Assembly (NCBI RefSeq): GCF_010726765.1
Contig: NZ_AP022601.1
Span: 1,116,001 to 1,180,000, forward strand
Origin: Mycobacterium gallinarum
GTDB lineage: Bacteria > Actinomycetota > Actinomycetes > Mycobacteriales > Mycobacteriaceae
DNA length: 64,000 nt
Direction of reading: 5' to 3'
Part shown: piece after piece, positions 56,131 to 64,000 of the stretch
Numbering within the stretch: position 1 is the first letter of the stretch
How the letters are laid out: every line of letters starts with the position of its first letter
Notes under the pieces: generated by a model
Seen by the model: only the letters and a program-made list of their open reading frames with translations
The model's database searches: none
Told to the model about the DNA's origin: nothing
Program-made: the position numbers and the translations under genes

Positions 56131-57060
56131 GTGCGTCTTGTCTTCGCAGGCACCCCCGAGCCCGCCCTGCCCTCGCTGGCGTGGCTCGTCGAATCACCAC
56201 GTCACGATGTAGTCGCCGTGCTGACCCGTCCCGACGCCGCCGTCGGTAGGCGGGGCACACCGTCGCCGTCGCCGGTGGCACGATTCGCCATGGACCACGA
56301 CATCCCCGTGCTGCGGCCGACCAAGCCCAACTCCGAGGAGTTCATCGAAGAGCTGGCCGCGCTGGCACCCGAGTGCTGCGCGGTGGTCGCATACGGTGCC
56401 CTGCTGCGCGAGGGACTGCTCGCCGTGCCCAAGCATGGCTGGATCAACCTGCACTTCTCGCTGCTGCCGGCATGGCGCGGTGCGGCCCCCGTGCAAGCAG
56501 CCATCGCCGCCGGCGACACCGTGACGGGCGCCACCACCTTTCAGATCGAACCCGCGCTCGACTCGGGACCGGTGTACGGCGTGGTCACCGAAACCATCCG
56601 GCCCACCGATACTGCGGGGGAATTGCTTGAGCGGCTGTCGATCTCGGGTGCGGCGCTGTTGGCCACAACCCTGGACGGCATCGCCGACGGATCGCTGACG
56701 GCCGTGCCGCAACCGTCCGACGGCATCACCATCGCGCCCAAGATCACCGTCGAGGAGGCCCGGGTGCGATGGGACCTGCCCGCGCACGTCGTCGAGCGCC
56801 GTATCCGGGCGGTCACGCCAAACCCCGGCGCGTGGACCATGATCGGGGATCTGCGAGTGAAGGTCGGGCCCGTCAGCGTCGAGCAGTCCGCGGACACGCT
56901 GCCACCCGGGACAATCCGAGTTGAACGTAAGGGCGTGCACATCGGCACCGGTTCGCAGCCCGTCGCGCTCGGTGTCATCCAAGCCCCGGGAAAGAAGCCG
57001 ATGAATGCCGTGGACTGGGCCCGCGGCGCACGTCTCGACGAAAACGCGCGGGCACAATGA
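56131..57060 (+). CDS. fmt: Methionyl-tRNA formyltransferase
   Basis: 309 residues. It formylates initiator Met-tRNA with 10-formyl-THF. The signature [20 protein letters not shown] carries the catalytic Asn and His and the SLLPxxRG loop; the Asp lies in ALDSGPVYG. The N-terminal fold begins [19 protein letters not shown]. The C-terminal OB-fold domain binds tRNA. It overlaps rsmB by four bases. Confidence 0.96.
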   Translation: MRLVFAGTPEPALPSLAWLVESPRHDVVAVLTRPDAAVGRRGTPSPSPVARFAMDHDIPVLRPTKPNSEEFIEELAALAPECCAVVAYGALLREGLLAVPKHGWINLHFSLLPAWRGAAPVQAAIAAGDTVTGATTFQIEPALDSGPVYGVVTETIRPTDTAGELLERLSISGAALLATTLDGIADGSLTAVPQPSDGITIAPKITVEEARVRWDLPAHVVERRIRAVTPNPGAWTMIGDLRVKVGPVSVEQSADTLPPGTIRVERKGVHIGTGSQPVALGVIQAPGKKPMNAVDWARGARLDENARAQ

Positions 57061-58430
57061 CCAGGCCTCGAAACAACAAGCGTCCTACGCGCCGTAAGCC
57101 GCTCGACCCGGCCCGTCGCGCCGCATTCGACGTTCTTCGCGCGGTGTCGGAGAAGGATGCCTACGCAAACCTTGCGCTTCCCGCGATGTTGCGCGACCGC
57201 GGAATCACCGGGCGGGACGCCGCCTTCGCGACCGAACTGACGTACGGCACCTGTCGCACCCGCGGCCTACTCGACGCGATCATCGCTGCGGCAGCGGGAC
57301 GTTCCCCGGACAATATCGATCCGGTGTTGCTGGATCTGCTTCGCCTAGGCACCTACCAGCTCATGCGAACCCGCGTCGAACCGCACGCGGCGGTGTCGAC
57401 CGCGGTCGAACAGGCTGGTATCGAATTCGATTCAGCACGAGCAGGTTTCGTCAACGGTGTGCTGCGCACGATCGCGGGCCGCGACGAGGCGAGCTGGGTG
57501 AGCGAGCTGGCCCCCGAAGCCACCACCGATCCCATCGGTCATGCGGCATTCGTGCACGCGCATCCCCGCTGGATCGCGCAGGCCTTCGCCGACGCGCTCG
57601 GCGCCGACGCCGGACAGCTGAACACACTGTTGAGCAGCGATGACGAACGGCCTGTCGTCCATCTGGCCGCACGCCCCGGTGTGCTGACCGCCGCACAGCT
57701 GGCCGAGCAGGTCGACGGCACCGTCGGCCGCTACTCGCCGTATGCGGTGTACCTACCGGGCGGCGATCCAGGCCGGCTCGCCGCGATCCGAGACGGCGCC
57801 GCGCTCGTTCAGGACGAGGGCAGCCAACTGGTGGCCCTCGCCCTGACACGTGCCGAGCTGGACGGCCCGGACACCGGACGCTGGCTGGACTTGTGTTCCG
57901 GGCCCGGCGGCAAGACGGCGCTGCTGGCGGCGCTTGCCGACGGCGGCCGGGTGACCGCGATCGAACCGGCCGAACGCCGCGCCGAACTCGTCGAGCAGAA
58001 CACCAAGGGGCTGCCGGTCGATGTGCTTCGCGTCGACGGCCGGGATCCGGGGCTGGATCCCGGCTTCGATCGGGTGCTGGTCGATGCACCCTGCACCGGG
58101 CTGGGGGCGCTGCGGCGCAGGCCCGAGGCGCGCTGGCGTCGGATGCCCGGCGATGTCCCGCAGCTGGCCAAACTGCAACGCGAGCTGTTGGCCTCGGCGA
58201 TCCGGCTCACCCGGCCGGGCGGTGTGGTGTTGTATGCCACCTGCTCGCCGCATCTCGCCGAGACCGTGGGCGTCGTCGCCGACGCGCTGCGTCGCCACCC
58301 TGTGACGGCGCTGGACACCCGGCCGCTGTTCGATCCGGTCGACGGCCTCGGTGACGGTCCCCACGTGCAGTTGTGGCCGCACCGGCATGGCACCGATGCG
58401 ATGTTCGCCGCGGCGCTCAAAGTAGGGTGA
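57057..58430 (+). CDS. rsmB: 16S rRNA m5C967 methyltransferase RsmB (Fmu)
   Basis: 457 residues. An N-terminal NusB-like helical domain ([33 protein letters not shown]) is joined to a SAM-dependent methyltransferase: GxG motif [20 protein letters not shown], motif [20 protein letters not shown] with one catalytic Cys, and motif [15 protein letters not shown] with the second. Positions match the family. The start is basic ([13 protein letters not shown]). fmt and rsmB are co-transcribed, and rpe follows five bases later. Confidence 0.95.
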   Translation: MTRPRNNKRPTRRKPLDPARRAAFDVLRAVSEKDAYANLALPAMLRDRGITGRDAAFATELTYGTCRTRGLLDAIIAAAAGRSPDNIDPVLLDLLRLGTYQLMRTRVEPHAAVSTAVEQAGIEFDSARAGFVNGVLRTIAGRDEASWVSELAPEATTDPIGHAAFVHAHPRWIAQAFADALGADAGQLNTLLSSDDERPVVHLAARPGVLTAAQLAEQVDGTVGRYSPYAVYLPGGDPGRLAAIRDGAALVQDEGSQLVALALTRAELDGPDTGRWLDLCSGPGGKTALLAALADGGRVTAIEPAERRAELVEQNTKGLPVDVLRVDGRDPGLDPGFDRVLVDAPCTGLGALRRRPEARWRRMPGDVPQLAKLQRELLASAIRLTRPGGVVLYATCSPHLAETVGVVADALRRHPVTALDTRPLFDPVDGLGDGPHVQLWPHRHGTDAMFAAALKVG

Positions 58431-58434
58431 GGCC

Positions 58435-59112
58435 ATGCCGAAGCCGCTGATCGCGCCGTCGATTCTGGCCGCCGACTTCGCCGAGCTGGGCGACGAGGCC
58501 GCCGCAGTGGCCGGTGCGGACTGGCTGCACGTCGACGTGATGGACAACCACTTCGTGCCGAACCTGACCATCGGGTTGCCGGTCGTCGAAGCCCTGCTCA
58601 AGCGAACCGACATCCCGATGGACTGCCACCTGATGATCGAGAACCCCGAGCGTTGGGCGCCGCCGTACGCGGAGGCGGGTGCCTACAACGTGACGTTTCA
58701 CGCCGAGGCGACCGACAACCCCGTCGGCGTGGCGCGCGACATTCGCGCCGCGGGGGCCAAGGCCGGACTTTCCGTCAAACCCGGCACGCCTATCGAGCCG
58801 TACCTCGAGATCCTGCGCGAGTTCGACACCGTGCTGATCATGTCTGTCGAGCCAGGATTCGGTGGCCAGAAGTTCATCCCCGAGGTGCTGCCGAAAGTCG
58901 GGACCATCCGCCGACTCGTCGACGCGGGGGAGCTGACGATCGTGGTCGAGATCGACGGCGGCATCAACGCCGACACCATCGAAGAGGCGGCGCTGGCCGG
59001 AGTGGACTGCTTCGTGGCCGGCTCGGCGGTCTACAGCGCGGCGGACCCCGCCGTCGCTGTGGAGTCGTTGCGGCGCCGGGCGGCAGACGCATCCCCGCAT
59101 CTTCAGCTATGA
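58435..59112 (+). CDS. rpe: Ribulose-phosphate 3-epimerase
   Basis: 225 residues, TIM barrel. It interconverts ribulose-5-P and xylulose-5-P. Metal and acid/base motifs are [38 protein letters not shown] and VEIDGGIN. It starts four bases after rsmB and overlaps ribD by four. It would feed ribulose-5-phosphate, a riboflavin precursor, which agrees with its place before ribD. Confidence 0.96.
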   Translation: MPKPLIAPSILAADFAELGDEAAAVAGADWLHVDVMDNHFVPNLTIGLPVVEALLKRTDIPMDCHLMIENPERWAPPYAEAGAYNVTFHAEATDNPVGVARDIRAAGAKAGLSVKPGTPIEPYLEILREFDTVLIMSVEPGFGGQKFIPEVLPKVGTIRRLVDAGELTIVVEIDGGINADTIEEAALAGVDCFVAGSAVYSAADPAVAVESLRRRAADASPHLQL

Positions 59113-60110
59113 ACCTCGAGGCCGCGATGCGGCTGGCGATCGAACAGTCCGACCGGGTCAAGGGTGCGACATATCCCAATCCGCCCGTGGGCGCGGTGAT
59201 CCTGGACAGCGACAACGACGTCGCCGGCGTCGGGGCGACCGAGCCGCCGGGAGGCCCGCATGCCGAGGTGCTGGCGCTGCGCAGAGCGGGGGAGCGCGCC
59301 GTCGGCGGCACGGCGGTGGTGACGCTGGAACCGTGCAATCACCATGGCCACACTCCGCCCTGCGTGGATGCGCTTGTCGCGGCCGGTGTTTCGGCGGTGG
59401 CCTACGCCGTCGCGGATCCGAACCCGGTAGCGGCGGGCGGGGCGTCGCGGCTGGCTGACATCGGACTCGAGGTAACCGCCGGCGTGCTGGCTGATCAGGT
59501 TGCCGGTGGACCGCTGCGGGAGTGGTTGCACAAACAGCGGACCGGGCAGCCGCATGTGACATGGAAATTCGCGACGAGTGTCGACGGTCGAAGTGCCGCG
59601 GCGGACGGCTCCAGTCAGTGGATCACCAGTGAGGCGGCGCGCGCCGACGTGCACCGCAGGCGCGCCGTGGCCGACGCGGTGCTCGTCGGTACCGGCACGG
59701 TGTTCGTGGACGACCCGCTGCTGACCGCGCGGCTGCCGGATGGCTCTCTGGCGGAACGCCAGCCGTTGCGGGTGGTGGTTGGGGAGCGCGAAATTTCCTC
59801 TGAGGCAAAGGTTCTGAACGACGACTCGCGGACGATGGTGATCAGGACCCGAGATCCGCACGAGGTCATCAAGGCGCTCTCGGACCGGACCGATGTGCTG
59901 CTCGAGGGCGGACCGACGCTGGCGGGCGCGTTTCTCCGCGCCGGCGTTATCAACCGCATCCTGGCCTACATCGGCCCCATCCTCTTGGGCGGCCCGATCA
60001 CCGCGATCGATGATGTCGGCGTGCTGTCGATCGCGCATGCGCAGCGCTGGCGGTTCGACGGTGTCGAGTCGATCGGGCCCGACGTGTTGCTCAGCCTGGT
60101 TCCGAACTAG
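59109..60110 (+). CDS. ribD: Bifunctional riboflavin deaminase/reductase
   Basis: 333 residues, also called ribG. N-terminal cytidine-deaminase-like zinc domain: [12 protein letters not shown] gives the His-Ala-Glu and [19 protein letters not shown] the two cysteines. The C-terminal NADPH reductase has [20 protein letters not shown], the [20 protein letters not shown] block and [13 protein letters not shown]. It does the second and third steps of riboflavin synthesis after GTP cyclohydrolase II. ATG 59109 overlaps the rpe stop; the stop overlaps the convergent ABC gene by four bases. Confidence 0.95.
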   Translation: MNLEAAMRLAIEQSDRVKGATYPNPPVGAVILDSDNDVAGVGATEPPGGPHAEVLALRRAGERAVGGTAVVTLEPCNHHGHTPPCVDALVAAGVSAVAYAVADPNPVAAGGASRLADIGLEVTAGVLADQVAGGPLREWLHKQRTGQPHVTWKFATSVDGRSAAADGSSQWITSEAARADVHRRRAVADAVLVGTGTVFVDDPLLTARLPDGSLAERQPLRVVVGEREISSEAKVLNDDSRTMVIRTRDPHEVIKALSDRTDVLLEGGPTLAGAFLRAGVINRILAYIGPILLGGPITAIDDVGVLSIAHAQRWRFDGVESIGPDVLLSLVPN

Positions 60111-61147
60111 TCGGATTCGGGTTCGGGGTCCGGATCGGATTCGGGTTCGGAATCGGGATCGGTGCTCAGTGGCCGGTGCTCGATCAGATCGCGCACACCG
60201 CCAATGCCAAGGCGCTCCCGGAACGCCCGCACGGTATAGCCGATGACGGTCGCGTCGGTCCGAGCGCGCACAGTCGCCGAGCGGGGGAGGTGGAACACCG
60301 GACCGATCTCGCCGAGATAGTCGCCCCGCTTGGCCAGTTTCTGTAATTCTTCACCGCCGCTGGCCAATTCGCGGACGATCTCGAGCTCGCCCTCCGCGAC
60401 GACGTAGATCAGTTCGCCCATCGTGCCCTGCTCGAACAGCACATCTCCGGCCTCCAACTCGACGGTGTCGGGAGCGCGGTCCGTCGACGCGAAATCGGGA
60501 ACGAGCTCGACGACACGATCGGCCAACGGCAGAATCCGGCTGTCGTGGGTCGCGACGACGACCATCCGGTCACCGCTCGCGAGTTCGCGGATGAGTCGCA
60601 GAACCTCCTCCACCTGGATGAAATCCAGGTGCGCGGTGGGTTCGTCGGCCAGTATCAGCGGCGGATCGAGTGCAATCGCCCGCGCGACCGCCACCCGCTG
60701 CTGTTGACCGCCGCTGAGATCGCCCGGCCGGTGGGACATTCGCTCCTCGAGTCCGACGCGTGCGAGCAGTTGCCCGGCGCGCTTGCGGGCCGCGCGGCGC
60801 GGTTGGCCCGCCGCGAGCAGCGGCACCATGACGTTCTCGAGCGCGGTGAGGCTGGGCACGAGGTTGAACGCCTGAAACACGATGCCCACGGTTTCGCGAC
60901 GGTAATTCGAAAGCTCATGACCCTCAAGCGATGTCACGTCGACGTCACCGAACTTGATGGCGCCTGAACTCGGCTTCAAGATGCCGCCGAGGCACGACAG
61001 GAGTGTCGTCTTTCCGCACCCGCTCGGGCCCATCAGGATCACGAGTGAGCCGGCAGACACATCGAGGTTGAAGCCGTCGATGGGGCGCACGGTGTCGGCG
61101 CCGCTGGCGTATTCGACCACCAGGTTCTGAATACTGAGATCGCCCAC
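60107..61147 (-). CDS. ABC ATPase fused to a cyclic-nucleotide-binding-like domain
   Basis: 346 residues from GTG 61147. The ATPase is complete: Walker A GPSGCGKTT, Q-loop FQAFNLVPS, signature LSGGQQQR, Walker B LILADEPTAHLD, His switch ATHD. From about residue 235 follows a CRP/cNMP-type domain (LEAGDVLFEQGTMGELIYVV; GDYLGEIGPVFHLPRSATVR), then a tail of Asp/Pro/Glu/Ser repeats. M. tuberculosis has a comparable pair (Rv0073 with permease Rv0072). GTG 61147 is four bases after the permease stop; a longer start at 61195 would overlap the permease by 44 bases. It probably drives lipoprotein- or lipid-type export with its MacB-like permease; substrate unknown. Confidence 0.85.
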   Translation of the reverse strand: MGDLSIQNLVVEYASGADTVRPIDGFNLDVSAGSLVILMGPSGCGKTTLLSCLGGILKPSSGAIKFGDVDVTSLEGHELSNYRRETVGIVFQAFNLVPSLTALENVMVPLLAAGQPRRAARKRAGQLLARVGLEERMSHRPGDLSGGQQQRVAVARAIALDPPLILADEPTAHLDFIQVEEVLRLIRELASGDRMVVVATHDSRILPLADRVVELVPDFASTDRAPDTVELEAGDVLFEQGTMGELIYVVAEGELEIVRELASGGEELQKLAKRGDYLGEIGPVFHLPRSATVRARTDATVIGYTVRAFRERLGIGGVRDLIEHRPLSTDPDSEPESDPDPEPESD

Positions 61148-61151
61148 GATG

Positions 61152-62201
61152 TCAGGGACCCCCGAACGCGAGGGCGGGATCGACCGAAACGGCACGGTGC
61201 AAACCAGTTGCGCTAGCGATCAATCCGATGACGATCGCGATGGCGGGCAGCGCGATGAACGCCTCGGCGGGAACAATGACCTGCATCGGGAACAGCGGCC
61301 CGAGCAACATGGAAAGTCCGGCGCCGACAAGGGCGGCGAGCAACGCCACGATGATCGCTTGCATCGCGAGCCCGGCGGCGATGGCTTTGGTGGGCACTCC
61401 AATCGCCTTGAACACCGCAAAGTCTCGGAGACGTTCGAGCGCTGATAGATAGATCACCGAGCCCACGACGAGGGCGGCGACCACCCAGAGCAGCACAGCG
61501 ACGATCGTGATCGAGTTGACGGCCACCTTAAGCGGCCGCAGCAGATCCTCGACGGCACCGTTGCGGTCGATGGCACGGTATCCGGGGGGCGCCTCGTCGA
61601 GGCCGCCGCGCACGCCGATCGATGCGACGAGGGGTTCGCCTGCGTACACCAGTTGTTGCGCGCCCTCGGTGGTGAGGAACACGTTGGGCAGATTCGCCAG
61701 CGCGGTGGAGTTTTCCACGATGCCGACGATGCGCAGCTTGTGCGAGGCGATTTCGACCTCGTCGCCGATGGCCTTGCCGAGCGTGGACGAAACCGCCACT
61801 TCGTACCGTGCCGACGGCGGCCGGCCCTCCGAGACCGCGGGCATGCCCGGACCGTTCTCCGGCGCCCCGAAGATGTCCACGTTGCGCGTCGAACCATCGA
61901 GTGTGGCCGTTCCGCCTGCGTAGGCGAGGGGAGCGGCCGCCTCCACGCCGGGCGCGTTCGCGATCCTGCGCAGTTCCACCGGCGCATACGGCGTCGCTCC
62001 GACGAATGGACCTGACGCACCGGCCTTGACGATGAAGAGGTCGACGCCGAGAGAATCGACGGTTTTGTCGGCCTCCACGCGGAACCCGTTGGCTAGACCG
62101 GTGAGAACGAGTGTCATCGCGAAGATGATCGCGGTGGACAGGATCGCGATGACGAATCGCCGTCGTCGCCACTGCATGTCGCGCAGCGCGGCCATCAGCA
62201 T
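61152..62201 (-). CDS. FtsX/MacB-like ABC permease
   Basis: 349 residues with four membrane helices: one N-terminal (FVIAILSTAIIFAMTLVLTG), then a periplasmic MacB-PCD-like domain (VDLFIVKAGASGPF to about residue 230), then three helices of the FtsX domain (TIVAVLLWVVAALVVGSVIY, AIIVALLAALVGAGL, ALPAIAIVIGLIAS). The topology is that of MacB/LolE permeases, which work as homodimers with an ABC ATPase. The ATPase gene follows four bases later. The cargo cannot be told from the sequence. Possible starts are ATG 62201 and the second ATG (62195). Confidence 0.87.
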   Translation of the reverse strand: MLMAALRDMQWRRRRFVIAILSTAIIFAMTLVLTGLANGFRVEADKTVDSLGVDLFIVKAGASGPFVGATPYAPVELRRIANAPGVEAAAPLAYAGGTATLDGSTRNVDIFGAPENGPGMPAVSEGRPPSARYEVAVSSTLGKAIGDEVEIASHKLRIVGIVENSTALANLPNVFLTTEGAQQLVYAGEPLVASIGVRGGLDEAPPGYRAIDRNGAVEDLLRPLKVAVNSITIVAVLLWVVAALVVGSVIYLSALERLRDFAVFKAIGVPTKAIAAGLAMQAIIVALLAALVGAGLSMLLGPLFPMQVIVPAEAFIALPAIAIVIGLIASATGLHRAVSVDPALAFGGP

Positions 62202-62246
62202 GCTGGCGACGTTACCGACGGTTGCGCGTCCGCGGGTCGGGTTTGG

Positions 62247-62810
62247 CTACGATGTGACCTTCGAAATGACCCCGACCAACGACTTGCAGAAGGCGGGTAG
62301 GTCATCGGGTTTGCGACTCGAAACCAATGTGTTTGGGCCGCGCGAGCATTCGACGACTTCATCGTCGACCCAATTTGCGCCGGCGTTGACCAGATCCGTT
62401 TTGACGCTGGGCCACGAGGTGATCGTGCGGCCGCGCACCACATCGGCCTCGACGAGCGTCCATGGCCCGTGGCAGATGACCGCGACGGGTTTCCCTTCGT
62501 CGAAGAAGCCCTTGGCGAAGGCGACGGCGTCGCTGTTCGTGCGTAGGAAGTCGGGATTGGCGACACCGCCGGGCAGGACCAGCGCGGCGTAGTCGGATGC
62601 GGACACGCTGCCCACCGCCTTGTCCGCCTCGAACGTGTCGGCCGGAGTCAAATGGTTGAAGCCTTGGACCTTGCCGACTTCGGTCGACACGAGTTCAGGT
62701 GTCCCGCCCGCCTGTTCCACCGCCTTCCACGGTTCCGTCAACTCGACCTGCTCAACGCCTTCGGGCGCGACCAGGAACGCAATAGTCTTGCCATTCAGTG
62801 AAGTTGCCAT
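62247..62810 (-). CDS. DJ-1/PfpI family protein
   Basis: 187 residues of a flavodoxin-like class I amidotransferase fold. The nucleophile elbow is AVICHGPWTLVEADVVRGR with Cys in a C-H pair, and the Glu at the N-terminal strand is in VAPEGVEQVEL. PfpI/YhbO members act as stress-related deglycases or proteases, often in response to carbonyl stress. The family assignment is secure, the activity is not. ATG 62810 is preferred over longer starts because homologues begin with a few residues before the first strand (LNGKTIAFLVAPEGVEQ). Confidence 0.88.
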   Translation of the reverse strand: MATSLNGKTIAFLVAPEGVEQVELTEPWKAVEQAGGTPELVSTEVGKVQGFNHLTPADTFEADKAVGSVSASDYAALVLPGGVANPDFLRTNSDAVAFAKGFFDEGKPVAVICHGPWTLVEADVVRGRTITSWPSVKTDLVNAGANWVDDEVVECSRGPNTLVSSRKPDDLPAFCKSLVGVISKVTS

Positions 62811-62992
62811 GAATTTTTGTCCTTTGATCGTCGCTTTTTCACGCATACCCGGCGTGGTGAGCAACAAACAGGGCCGTTCAGGTCGGTACACTCGTACCAG
62901 AGCTGGCCATTTTGGTCCGGCTGCGTTTTCTGCCGGATATCGCGCTTTCACCGACGAGCTGCGCGGGTGAGCACGAACGAAGGACGACGAGC

Positions 62993-63145
62993 ATGACTGC
63001 ATTGCAGGACTGGCTCAATGATCGGACAATGGATCCCCGCAACCTCAAGGGGTTGATCTGGGACGCGATCAAGGGCCTGTCGGTCGATGAGCCGCAATCA
63101 GTACCCGAGCACACCCTGATGCGCCGGGGACTCGAGCGCTGCTGA
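62993..63145 (+). CDS. Small 50-residue protein
   Basis: MTALQDWLNDRTMDPRNLKG, then LIWDAIKGLSVDEPQSVPEH and a short end. AAGGACGACGAGC with a GGA lies 11 bases upstream of ATG 62993. It has typical codon use and no membrane segment. It stands divergent from the DJ-1 gene and converges on the P55-type exporter, ending six bases from it. No family recognised. Confidence 0.5.
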   Translation: MTALQDWLNDRTMDPRNLKGLIWDAIKGLSVDEPQSVPEHTLMRRGLERC

Positions 63146-63151
63146 CCGGAA

Positions 63152-64000
63152 TCAATCGGCCCGGCGGTGGCCCCGCGGTTGTTCCAGGCGGGCCGTCTCA
63201 TCCGCAGACTGACTCGAAATGCGGTGTGTCGGCGTCTCGAATGCCTGAGTCGGGTTGTCGTCGGCCGGTGAACCGGCCCGCACCCGCTTCGGGACGTCTT
63301 CGACGGGTTCGGGCTCGTCAGCGTGCTCGTCACGACCGCTGATCAGCAGGGCGATGGCCGCCCCGACGATGCACACCATGCAGGTGATCCTGAAGATCTC
63401 GCCGTACTGCAGGACGTAGGCCTGACGTGATGCCTCGCTCACCCGCGCGGTAGCGGCCACTATCAGCCCACCGGGGGAGTCGGCGTCCGCGGGCGGCAGT
63501 GCCGCGAGACGCTCCTGCAGGTACTGGTTGAACTTGTACAGGCCCCATGCGGACAGCGCCGCAACGCCGATCAGCATGCCGATCATGCGGGCAACCACGA
63601 CGGCCGCCGAGGCGATGCCGTGCTGGGCGGCGGGTACCACACGTAACGTCGCCGACGTCAGCGGGCCGATGACCAGACCCAATCCCAGACCGGCGATCGC
63701 GAGGTCGGTATCCAGCATCGGCAACGAGATGAAGCCGAGGTCATGGCGGGCCGAAAGCACGTCCGCGGGCCAACCAGAGACCAGGTAGTAACCGCCTGCG
63801 GCAATCAACAGTCCGGCGCACGCGACGATCCGGTCGCCGACCTTGGTGGCGATCCAGCCGCCGAGCAGAGCCCCGATCGGCAGCGCGACGAGGAACCGCA
63901 GCAGCAGCAGGGCGGCCTCGATCTGGTCCTTGTCCAGCACTCCCTGACCGAACAGCTCGACGTTGACGAGCGTCACCATCAGGGCGGCGCCCGCGACCAG
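63152..64000 (-). CDS. P55-type MFS exporter (Rv1410c-like), C-terminal part
   Basis: The last 283 or so residues; the N-terminus lies beyond the right edge. The helices [18 protein letters not shown] and [20 protein letters not shown], and [20 protein letters not shown], closely match Rv1410c (P55), which in M. tuberculosis exports triacylglycerides with the lipoprotein LprG. The C-terminal tail after the last helix ([19 protein letters not shown]) is the family's acidic end, here longer by about 40 polar residues. It is transcribed towards the 50-residue gene. In M. tuberculosis this region follows ribG as well. Confidence 0.92.
   Translation of the reverse strand: MVAGAALMVTLVNVELFGQGVLDKDQIEAALLLLRFLVALPIGALLGGWIATKVGDRIVACAGLLIAAGGYYLVSGWPADVLSARHDLGFISLPMLDTDLAIAGLGLGLVIGPLTSATLRVVPAAQHGIASAAVVVARMIGMLIGVAALSAWGLYKFNQYLQERLAALPPADADSPGGLIVAATARVSEASRQAYVLQYGEIFRITCMVCIVGAAIALLISGRDEHADEPEPVEDVPKRVRAGSPADDNPTQAFETPTHRISSQSADETARLEQPRGHRRAD

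Overview
The window is high-GC, densely packed DNA from a fast-growing environmental mycobacterium (Mycolicibacterium type). The basis is recognisable gene content in mycobacterial order: mltG-aroE-prepilin peptidase, aroC-aroK-aroB-aroQ, B-4DMT/pepQ-efp-nusB, pyrR-pyrB-pyrC-(small membrane protein)-carA-carB-pyrF, mihF-gmk-rpoZ-coaBC-metK, priA, fmt-rsmB-rpe-ribD and the end of a P55-type exporter. Start codons are often GTG or TTG, stop/start overlaps of 1-8 bases are common, and several genes look leaderless (a TANNNT box 6-8 bases before the start codon). Assignments rest on reading the proteins; no database search was run.

Layout. 1-5.3 kb: the tail of mltG, aroE, a prepilin peptidase, a small SnoaL/DUF3237/TetR cluster behind two abutting palindromes, and a minus-strand operon for a cobalt-type nitrile hydratase with a DUF1097 membrane protein. 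5.4-8.8 kb: the biosynthetic shikimate genes aroC, aroK, aroB, aroQ. 8.8-19.7 kb: a catabolic island that runs the same chemistry outwards: a fused 3-dehydroshikimate dehydratase (quiC type), a TetR regulator, a second shikimate/quinate dehydrogenase with an NAD-type pocket, a shikimate-type MHS transporter, an IclR regulator, and pcaH-G-B-L-I-J. Together these would take shikimate or quinate to protocatechuate and then to 3-oxoadipyl-CoA; only the final thiolase (pcaF) is not in the window. 19.7-24 kb: membrane proteins, pepQ, efp, nusB. 24-26.5 kb: a flavin monooxygenase and a serine hydrolase. 26.5-35.3 kb: the whole UMP-biosynthesis operon behind a PyrR-binding leader. 35.3-41.3 kb: a frameshifted membrane gene, a DUF2330 protein, mihF, gmk, rpoZ, coaBC, metK. 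41.3-50.3 kb: a cupin, a Baeyer-Villiger-type monooxygenase, and two very large convergent exported proteins (cadherin/VCBS-like repeats; beta-propellers). 51-60 kb: a YhhN protein, priA, DUF2207-LemA, fmt, rsmB, rpe, ribD. 60-64 kb: an ABC exporter whose ATPase carries a cyclic-nucleotide-type domain, a DJ-1/PfpI protein, a 50-residue protein, and the C-terminal part of P55.

The most unusual signal is a short GC-rich DNA element present as two near-identical 30-31 base copies, in pyrB and in the 178-residue pyr-operon protein, plus a related and larger insertion at the start of nusB. Each lies inside an essential or housekeeping reading frame without breaking it, and the two close copies are translated in different frames, so the similarity is at DNA level: a candidate mini-mobile element that splices peptides into proteins. 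Other points of interest are a shared operator-like motif tying the two halves of the shikimate-catabolism regulon together, a 10-base tandem duplication that frameshifts a membrane gene, and a common N-terminal export motif on the two giant surface proteins.
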